From: Gnetum montanum
Lineage: Eukaryota; Streptophyta; Gnetopsida; Gnetales; Gnetaceae
Direction: 5' to 3'
Assembly (NCBI GenBank): GCA_015680685.1
Contig: MNCI01037991.1
Location: forward strand, 262,938-326,937
DNA: 64,000 bases
Below, piece after piece: positions 57,301-64,000 of the stretch (position 1 is the first letter of the stretch; each line of letters opens with the position of its first letter). The notes under the pieces were generated by a model that saw nothing but the letters and a program-made list of their open reading frames with translations, ran no database searches and was not told where the DNA came from. Made by a program: the position numbers and the translations under genes.

Positions 57301-60291
57301 GCCAGGTGCAATATATTGCTGCTGCTGCAGAATTATGCTTGCTAAGTATTTTGAAATAGTGACCATGGATCAATTAGATTGAACAATTTCAAAACTTTAC
57401 CTGTTCAGGTGCTCCTTTGGTGGCTCTGTGCCAATTTGCCTGTTCATCAATATATGTGATGGCGGTTCTCTTGTCAACAGGGTTGAAGGGCAAAAAGTGA
57501 ACTTCCTTTATCCCTGCTCTTGCCTACAAAATACAATGAGGAAGAAATTGATCCTGAAAGAATTAAATATGTGAATACAGTCCAAAAAAATAGAAAAAGA
57601 AAAAGAAAACAAACATGGAGCATAGATGGTGAAGAACATGATTTGAAAAAATTTTAATAGAACAAGAAATAAGATCATTGTTAAAGACATAATAATACCT
57701 CTTTTGGATCTGCAAGCATGGCCACCATTGCCGTATCAATAGCATCTTGATTCTCTGTCCTGGAAGCTCGGGCAGCCAACAGCATCACTGTGTCCTTATC
57801 TGCATTTCTGGGAAATACCTCAATCAGATTTTTATCTATCGACAATTTGTTGAGTGTGAGGGTTCCAGTTTTGTCACTGCACAAAATATTCATGGCTGCC
57901 ATTTCTTCAATTGCAGTCATACGTTTTGTAATAGCACCCTGCAAATGCATACCATTAATCCAAGGAAAATCAAAGCATAGAATGAGTTGAAAATATTCAC
58001 ATGATGATGCATACACAAAGTTAACTGAAAGAAGGAGCTGTCAAAAGTGAATCTTTAAACCTTCAGAAATAATGAAAATATCTAACCTTGAAAATAAAAA
58101 TCTAACCCTTGATGGAATCAATCAATTAATAGACTACAAAATTGGACAACGTACCTGTTGAGAGAGCTTATGAGACCCAATAGCCATGGTTACAGACAGT
58201 ACTGTTGGCATAGCAATAGGAATACCACCAATCAATAAAACAAGCATATTATCAATTCCATCTCTGTACTTCCTATGTTGAATAGGATACATCACTATGA
58301 TTTCTATCACAATCCCAGTTGCTATGGAGCAAATGCAAAAGTTCCCAATGGCAGTAAGGACCTAAAACACATGCTAAAACATTAGATTGAAATCTCATAA
58401 ACCATTACCATGACAAGAAATTCAAGAATGATGAGGAATCAAACCTTCCATGGGTGAATTGGAAATGATCTTTACCTTTTGGAAGTGACCCACTTGGTTT
58501 GTGCTGTCCACAAGATGAGCAGCCTTTCCAAAGAAGGTATGAACCCCAGTGGCAATAACTACAGCCTCAATTTCTCCTTGTTTGCATGTTGAACCAGAAT
58601 AAACTTCCTGTCCAGGATGCTTAGTTACAGGCAAAGATTCACCGGTCAATGCAGACTGGTCAATTTTCAAAGGATCTCCCTCTAGCAGCCTGCCATCTGC
58701 AGGAACGATATCGCCCAATTTAATGCTGATAATGTCTCCTGGAACCAAAATAGAAGCATCCATCTCTTGCCATCTCCCATCTCTCAGAACCTGTAAGAAA
58801 ATGATTTTATCAAGCACCAAGCTCAGCCTATCACAATAATAAGTACTGACCTAAGAATTATTGTAACAGAGTCTCAATGCATAATAGTATGAAGTATTTA
58901 TACTAAAAATGTTTCTAATTCCCAAATTTTTACAGGTTAGGTGTTACATCTAGAGAAACAATTTCAGACCTTGGTTTTGGGTGCCAGACGAGCCATAAGG
59001 GCTGCTGCAGCGTTTCCTGCATTGTTTTCTTCTATAAATGAAATAGTAGAGTTAACCACCAGAAGCACCATAATACCCAAAAAGTCTTGCCAATCAGGTG
59101 CTCTGCCCTGGAATTTTCAAATAAAGTGTAAATAAGTAAAAATAATGTCGGAAATATGATAATGGAATAACTTTTCCAAAATAAACAAAAGCATGTCCGT
59201 ATGGGAGTTGGAAATCATACATCTCCATTGGCCAAGGCTATAGCCATGATTGCAGCAGCTTCCATAACCCATGATAATGGATTCCACATGAAACCCAAAA
59301 ACTTCAATATTTTGCTTTCCTGGATTTTATCACAAGGATTTAAGGTTAGTTGATACATATAAAATATATCAAATTAAGATATGAAAGATAACGAAAGAGT
59401 AGCTAATAACATGATACTGAACCTTTTTCTCTTCCAACTTGTTCGGTCCAAAAATCCTGAGGCGCTCCTCTCCTTCCTGGGTAGTAAGTCCATTCCTGGT
59501 GCATCGCAGTTCTTGAAACACCTCATCGATAGGGATTTTTTCCTGGATGAAACAACATAAAGGCTTCAGAAGAAATTATATACAAAGTCTCAATTTCTTC
59601 AGTATTCGGCATAGATTCTTGCAACTAATGATCAAGAATCAGACTTTTTCCTGCCTTGATTGCAAAATAGCCCCAAATAGTTCTATGATGTCAATTCAAA
59701 TTTTAAAGCCAACGCAAGAAGTAATCCATAGCCATGCATTCTTTGCCTTGATCCAGAAATTTAGCTATCTTTTAAGGATCAAATCTTGGGTTAATTTTGA
59801 ACCTGTAAAGGCTTACAGCTACGAAAAATGCTCAGCCTGAACACGCAATATATGTTGTGATGACAAAATAAAAAAATTTCCCCAAAAATCAGTATCTAAC
59901 CGCATTTCAGAGACATTTGGAGAACTACATTTACATCGTGCACTCTCAGATCCCGCTTCAATAAAACGATTAAACAAAAAACAAAAGAAACTCGTGAACC
60001 TGGATTCTCAAAACAATGCCTAATGTCAAACCAAATTACGAAATCTAAACAAAAAGTTAGAAACATCATTCTTTCTCTTGAACTAAAACTGCAAATTTAA
60101 GAGTAACAAATTAAATTAACAGAATCATCAACCTTACATCGCAGAGCCTAAAATCCAAACCACAAGAACTGAAGGTGTTGCTTGCAACCCATCAATCAAA
60201 TCACAAACCGAAAAGCAAACGAGGAGACGAACATAAATCTAAGACTCACGAGATCAACAGTCTCATTTTTTATGTCCTCAAGTCCTCCCAT
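54384..60291 (-). CDS. Plasma-membrane H+-ATPase (P3A-type), 17 exons, 952 residues, intact
   Basis: It pumps protons out across the plasma membrane using ATP. Exons: 60250-60291, 59423-59542, 59221-59319, 58970-59107, 58476-58790, 58155-58361, 57699-57938, 57401-57523, 57155-57259, 56720-57029, 56036-56274, 55916-55948, 55581-55823, 55281-55463, 54962-55144, 54673-54854, 54384-54480. Every intron is GT-AG, phases agree, and the total (2859 bases) gives 952 codons plus stop. Landmarks: TGES (182-185), phosphorylated Asp329 in CSDKTGT, KGAPEQ (423-428), TGDGVNDAP (from 586), Asp684 in ILNDGT (the proton-binding residue of the family), and a C-terminal regulatory domain ending QHYTV, whose penultimate Thr951 is the known 14-3-3 site. 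The start [14 protein letters not shown] matches the family and has a good context (GCACCATGG). Length is standard. Sister to plant AHA/PMA genes; which paralogue cannot be told. Confidence 0.97.
56275..56719. mobile_element. Repeat insertion in intron 10 of the proton ATPase gene, SINE-like
   Basis: The intron holds GATGGTGAGCTGGTGAAGTG (56409-56428), which resembles a plant SINE head with an A box (TGGTGAAGTGGTA). A 26-base unit containing CAAGATTCATGTAACACCCT follows twice (56512, 56538), then a perfect 26-base palindrome (56552-56577: CACCCTGCCCTAG and its reverse complement). The other coding-region introns are shorter and plain, apart from the long intron 1. The splice sites are untouched. 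Confidence 0.45.
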
Positions 60292-60720
60292 GGTGCCAAC
60301 GGCTTCCTTTCCTTTGGCTCGGTTTCTTCCTGCAAGTTTGAACAAACTGGCCTGGGAGCTCCTGCAGAGAAAGAGAATAAAAAACTAGTATGCCAATGCC
60401 ATGAACGACACCGGAGCTAAAGCAGGCATCATGAACCAGCGGCACCTCCAATTTCAACAATGGCGATTACAAGCCAACTTCTAAGTAAGGTGAAGACAGA
60501 AAAATCTGCGCAAGAATGGATCAAACGCTATCTCTTCCGCCCATAAATCCAACCCAATCTCTATGTAAATTTAGAAAATCACACAGTAACATTCAGCCCA
60601 CAAAGAAGCACATCCCTGTCCAGCTCCATAATATCTCTCCTTACGGCATTTTAGCAACGGAGGCAGCCTGGCCGCAGAATCCCTAAGATATTGGGAAGTA
60701 GAGAAATGCCTGCGGTTCTG
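60292..60720 (-). promoter_or_regulatory. 5' leader and probable promoter-proximal region of the proton ATPase gene
   Basis: On the minus strand the start codon is preceded by purine-rich leader sequence (GAAGAAACCGAGCCAAAGG). TTCTCTTTCTCTGCAG, ending near 60362, looks like a 3' splice site, so the 5' leader probably contains an intron. An upstream ATG near 60460 opens a 60-codon frame overlapping the main start in another frame if the leader is not spliced there. I could not locate a TATA box with confidence. Confidence 0.35.
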
Positions 60721-62190
60721 TTGTGGGAATAAGCATGATTTCTGGCTGGATCCGGCCCTGCTGCAAACTTTGCGGGTCCAACATTCTTAAGTTGTTCAAT
60801 GTTCGGTTATCCTTTCCGGATCTTCAATGTATGATCCCAATGCTACGTGGCTTTTTGTGTGTAGCTTCCCGAGAAGTTGGAACTCGTAGCTGTGAATTTC
60901 CAAATGTTCAACGTTTCGAAGCATTTGGTGCTTTCTTCCAGGTGCTGCTATATCCTCGTCCTTCAAGAAAGTAGCATTTTACCAATTTCGTCCATGGATC
61001 CGTTGATCTTGCTTTCTTGCTTGTCACCTCCTGGCCAACCGGGAATGCGATTGCTACGCGATATTTTTAAATTTCTGGAAACGTTTTCATAGACGTATTC
61101 GACTCGGATGTTTATACCATCATGTGTATGTGTATGTCTCTTCATATTACAGAACAAAAGTAATGGCGGTGCACGATTGCAGCCGCTCCTGTGATCGTGG
61201 CACATGTGGCAGTTTCCCAGTTTTAAGAAAATTTCGAAAGCTTAGAAACATCCGTATTGGGAAAACAGAAAACATCAATAATAATGTATAGACCCACGTA
61301 ATCCGTTGTACGTTTGTTAGTACCAATAATTATATGTATTTGGCACCAACCAGTCTCTTGTCGTTCGTCCTGTTAGTCCTGGTGAAAGCCTTGAGTTTAA
61401 TTGCAGGTGATACCCTCCCATGTTGATGAAAAAGCGGCGTTAAACCCGGAATTCGTTTAAACTCCTAATATTGTCCGCCAACGGATAGTCATTAAGAAGG
61501 TATTCTATGTTACAATGGATAGTCATTAAGAAGGTATTCTATGTTAGATTGAGTGATCATTTCATATGAGGTAAGCCTGGCATTTTCTCCTCCTTGATTT
61601 GAGTGTTAAAGTTTCTATGTCATTAATGTTTCTAAAAAGTTTATATTTTTAGATTTGTTGGATAGTTTGAATAGAAATGTATCTATTCAAGATTCTAATA
61701 ATGTTTTTCTTGATTTTTCTTGGATTAATAGCCATAATGGTAATCTCTGAAAGGAAGCTTTATCAATAGAACTTCTTTTCGGGGTCCAACACACCCCCAC
61801 CTCCCCACCCCATATATGGTCAAGATTGTGTATACTCTTATTAGTTTTGAAAATGAAAAATGAAAAATGAAACTTTATTATGTCTATAAACCCATAGGAT
61901 CTATTGGACAAATATTACATTTTCAAGGAAAATAAAATAGACTCTACAAATTGACCAAGCACCATTGGGGGCATAAAAAAATCACACAAGCTTTTTGTTG
62001 TAACATTATAATGCTATCTCAAATGGGTAGTTATAGCACAAAAAAGAAACACATGCAACTCATCTTCAAGGGCTCATAATCTACATAGCCTACAAATGTG
62101 CTCCTCTTGGGAAAGTTGAATCCATCTTTGGCCAAGATGGAATATTAGTTTTATTACTAATATTTGACTAGGATTTAATTATCTTTGGAA
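60721..62190. other. Intergenic DNA
   Basis: No gene recognised. A 34-base unit containing GGATAGTCATTAAGAAGGTA is present twice (61483-61546). Confidence 0.5.
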
Positions 62191-62199
62191 GGTTAATCA

Positions 62200-62610
62200 T
62201 AATGTGTAGTTATGGAAGGAGCAAATTCAAAAAATATGGAATGCCACTACTCCAAAAATTAGACATTTTTTGTAGTACTTATTCATCAAGGTTTGCCTAT
62301 TGGTCTCTAGCACATGCATTTGGGTGTCCATGACCCAAGATGTCCTATTTGTAACATGAAAGATACATTCATCCATTGTTCTTTTACTTGTCCCCTTGCT
62401 TGTAGCTCTTGGACTTGGTGTAGTAGATATTTACATGGTTTTCAACTAAAATTAGATGAAGTTTTATTTGGTGACACTCCTCAACATCAAGGAATTTTAC
62501 TTCATAGTTGGTGTTGCTTTCATCCTCTTATTTTTATGCCATCTAGAAGTTTTAATGTAATGTGTTTTTTCACAGATATTCTCCACCTAATTTTCTTCTT
62601 TTGTTAGTTC
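62200..62610 (+). mobile_element. LINE (non-LTR) fragment: zinc-binding tail of reverse transcriptase
   Basis: The upper part reads IWNATTPKIRHFL, a stop, then ...FIK. After a frame change, 62314-62607 reads CPICNMKDTFIHCSFTCPLA then CSSWTWCSRYLHGF. The spacing C-x2-C...H-x4-C followed by a Trp is that of the zf-RVT domain at the end of plant L1-type LINE proteins. The upstream reverse transcriptase is absent. Confidence 0.75.
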
Positions 62611-62639
62611 AAGGTGACATCATTCAGATGCCTTTATTA

Positions 62640-62834
62640 TGTTTCTTAGCTTCAAATAGTCACTCATTCTTCTCACTAGTTTCTCAATGATTATTTATTG
62701 ATTCTCAAAATTCGCCTTGAAAATCTCAAGTTCCATGATAAATATCTTTAATTTCTCGCATGTCTCCTTATGGAGCCTAAACTTATTATCATACAATAAG
62801 TATGAGATGGTCACTTTCTTTTCCAATTTAGACC
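62640..62834 (-). pseudogene. Coiled-coil accessory gene, copy 4 (fragment)
   Basis: On the minus strand, NLEKKVTISYLLYDNKFRLH followed by KETCEKLK...ELEIFKANFENQ lines up with ELEK.VANLYLLYEVKFKHHKEIK.KLEVVNTKLDIL of copy 1 (11210-11320). It stops abruptly at the LTR start at 62835, so it was probably cut by that insertion or rearrangement. Confidence 0.65.
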
Positions 62835-63072
62835 TGATGAATTGTGGTTTGCCAGGCCTCGATATCAGATCCTCGATATTAGGTACACGATATCGTAGCC
62901 TGGATAACGATATTGAATAAACGATATCATGATTCCTGTATAGGCCTNAACCTTTATTCGAGTGTGATGTACTTGGACATGCATATGATCGGCAATAAAG
63001 ATCGAGATTACTCCATCATTGTAGCATTGACTTAGCCTTTAATTACTTTAATTATTAATTGTTATTTATTGT
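62835..63072 (+). mobile_element. Partial LTR of the same family as the 23510-32161 element, plus orientation
   Basis: It starts TGATGAATTGTGG, contains GATATC-like motifs at 62862-62930, and after the N at 62948 continues TTTATTCGAGTGTGATGTAC..., the reverse complement of the LTR sequence at 24065-24100 and 31855-31880. The TATA box and a stretch after it are missing exactly at the single N, so sequence has been lost at the join. The 3' end runs into the next LTR at 63073. Confidence 0.75.
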
Positions 63073-64000
63073 TGATGAGAGCAGTTACTCTAGCAATTTA
63101 TTCTAATAATTAGAGCGGTTATTATTGGAGTAGTTACTCTAATAATTAGAGTGGTTATTATTGGAGTGATTACTTTAATTATTAGAGCGATTATTATTGG
63201 AGCGGTTACTCTAATAATTAGAGTTGTTATTATTAGAACAGTTATTATTAGAGTGGTTCCTCTAATTAATACAGTAGTTATTATTAGAGCAATTATTTTA
63301 ATTATTAGAGTGGTTACTCTAATTATTAGAGTAGTTTCTCCCAAGTCTATAAATACAGTGCCCAAGCGCACAATTGGAAGGAGTCCTATAGCAATCAAGT
63401 AGTGAAACTCTTGTAGTCTGTTTGAAGGTTAGAGTATTTTCCAAGTGCCTATAGCAGGAGGTCGAAGTGTGGACGGATCTTTATTTGAGCATTATGTACC
63501 TGAGCTCACCTTGTGTACAACAATAAAGATGAGCTCTTTGATTCATCTTTGTTGAGATTTGTTTTCTTATGCATTCATTTTATTTTATTTTCTTATGCAT
63601 TTATTTACATTTTATTTTATGCACTTTACATTTCTGTTAAATTACACTTAGTACGATCACTTCGAGCATGCGTGTAACACTTGGTAACCTAGTAATGATT
63701 AGCGTTTGGTAATCCCAGTAGTGTTGCACTGGTTCAAGATGTGTATAGCAAGTGAGAATGGATACTGGTGTCAGGATTAGTTAAAGCCTAGTTAATCAGT
63801 AGCTAAGTTAAGTTAGTCACTTAGTTATCTCTCTTCTCCCTTATTAGCAGTAGGACAAAAAAACATAAAAGCTATAAAAATCATATACCTCCAGCTTACT
63901 TAACCATACAATTGTGACATATAGGTAAGCTTGGGAAGACAATGATCAACCAACCCATCCTTGTTCCATAAAGGCACATAAGCACTTAGTCCTTGGAATT
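63073..64000 (+). mobile_element. LTR of the plus-strand gypsy family, runs off the window
   Basis: It starts TGATGAGAGCAG. TATA is at 63347-63356 (CTATAAATAC) and AATAAA at 63522-63527. Downstream it follows the LTRs at 11921-12992 and 32449-33312 (CACTTGGTAACCTAGT, TTAACCATACAATT, GCACTTAGTCCTTGGAATT at the window end). U3 is replaced or expanded by the minisatellite at 63095-63340. Confidence 0.8.
63095..63340. repeat. 36-base palindromic minisatellite in LTR U3
   Basis: About four units of 36 bases and then shorter half units, built from GTTACTCTAATAATTAGAG and TTATTATTGGAG. The core ACTCTAATAATTAGAGT is a near-perfect palindrome. The array ends just before the TATA box at 63347. The frames across it (Ile-Ile-Arg-Val-Val-Thr-Leu repeats) are repeat artefacts. 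Confidence 0.9.

Noticed and set aside
55594-57990. Plus-strand frames at 55594, 56061 and 57747-57990
   Set aside because: All lie opposite proton ATPase exons and are antisense shadows.
63090-63402. Ile/Val/Thr-rich frames on both strands, possible membrane protein
   Set aside because: Both come from the 36-base minisatellite.

Overview
This looks like a nuclear scaffold from a large, repeat-rich plant genome, most likely a gymnosperm (conifer). The kingdom is supported by an intact 17-exon plant plasma-membrane proton ATPase gene, a broken NO VEIN-type ATPase gene, a broken pentatricopeptide (PPR) gene and OTA-type (Athila/Tat-like) Ty3/gypsy elements. The conifer guess is inference from very low gene density, old, heavily point-mutated nested retroelements, and AT-rich flanks. 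Seven single-N joins (4444, 4759, 24440, 24910, 36461, 37659, 62948) and one N run (38114-38160) show this is a draft assembly; two short blocks bounded by single Ns are evidently placed in the wrong orientation.

Layout. 1-4760: 5' part of a minus-strand gypsy element (gag, long repetitive leader, TATA box, and upstream arrays of a GCGTATACGC palindrome). 4761-33312: a compound retroelement. Two plus-strand gypsy internal regions lie head to tail and share one central LTR: internal region 1 (4761-11920), LTR (11921-12992), internal region 2 (12993-32448), LTR (32449-33312). Internal region 2 is split twice: by a probable 2994-bp solo LTR in the integrase (16891-19884) and by a complete 8652-bp minus-strand LTR element in the accessory gene (23510-32161, duplicated target CTTGT). 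That minus element has gag and the accessory gene but no recognisable pol. All three elements carry the same extra gene, a long coiled-coil protein, near the 3' LTR behind an internal TATA promoter. In at least two cases that promoter resembles the element's own LTR promoter. This is the most unusual system in the window.

33313-45480: AT-rich intergenic DNA with decayed tRNA-derived SINE-like units, a PPR pseudogene fragment (about 36.0-36.35 kb), an inverted repeat around the N gap, and a long unclassified stretch (40.1-44.5 kb). 46001-50254: a plus-strand NO VEIN/sacsin-like GHKL-ATPase pseudogene whose exon structure is still readable. 54384-60291: the one clearly intact gene, a minus-strand plasma-membrane H+-ATPase whose 17 exons sum exactly to 952 codons plus stop. 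62.2-64.0 kb: a LINE zinc-knuckle fragment, another accessory-gene fragment, and two LTR pieces, one with a palindromic minisatellite in U3.

In the decayed elements, stop codons repeatedly sit where a sister copy or the family has Gln, Trp or Arg, and differences between paired LTRs are mostly transitions, as expected from decay of methylated cytosines. Apart from the proton ATPase, nothing here looks able to make a full-length protein.
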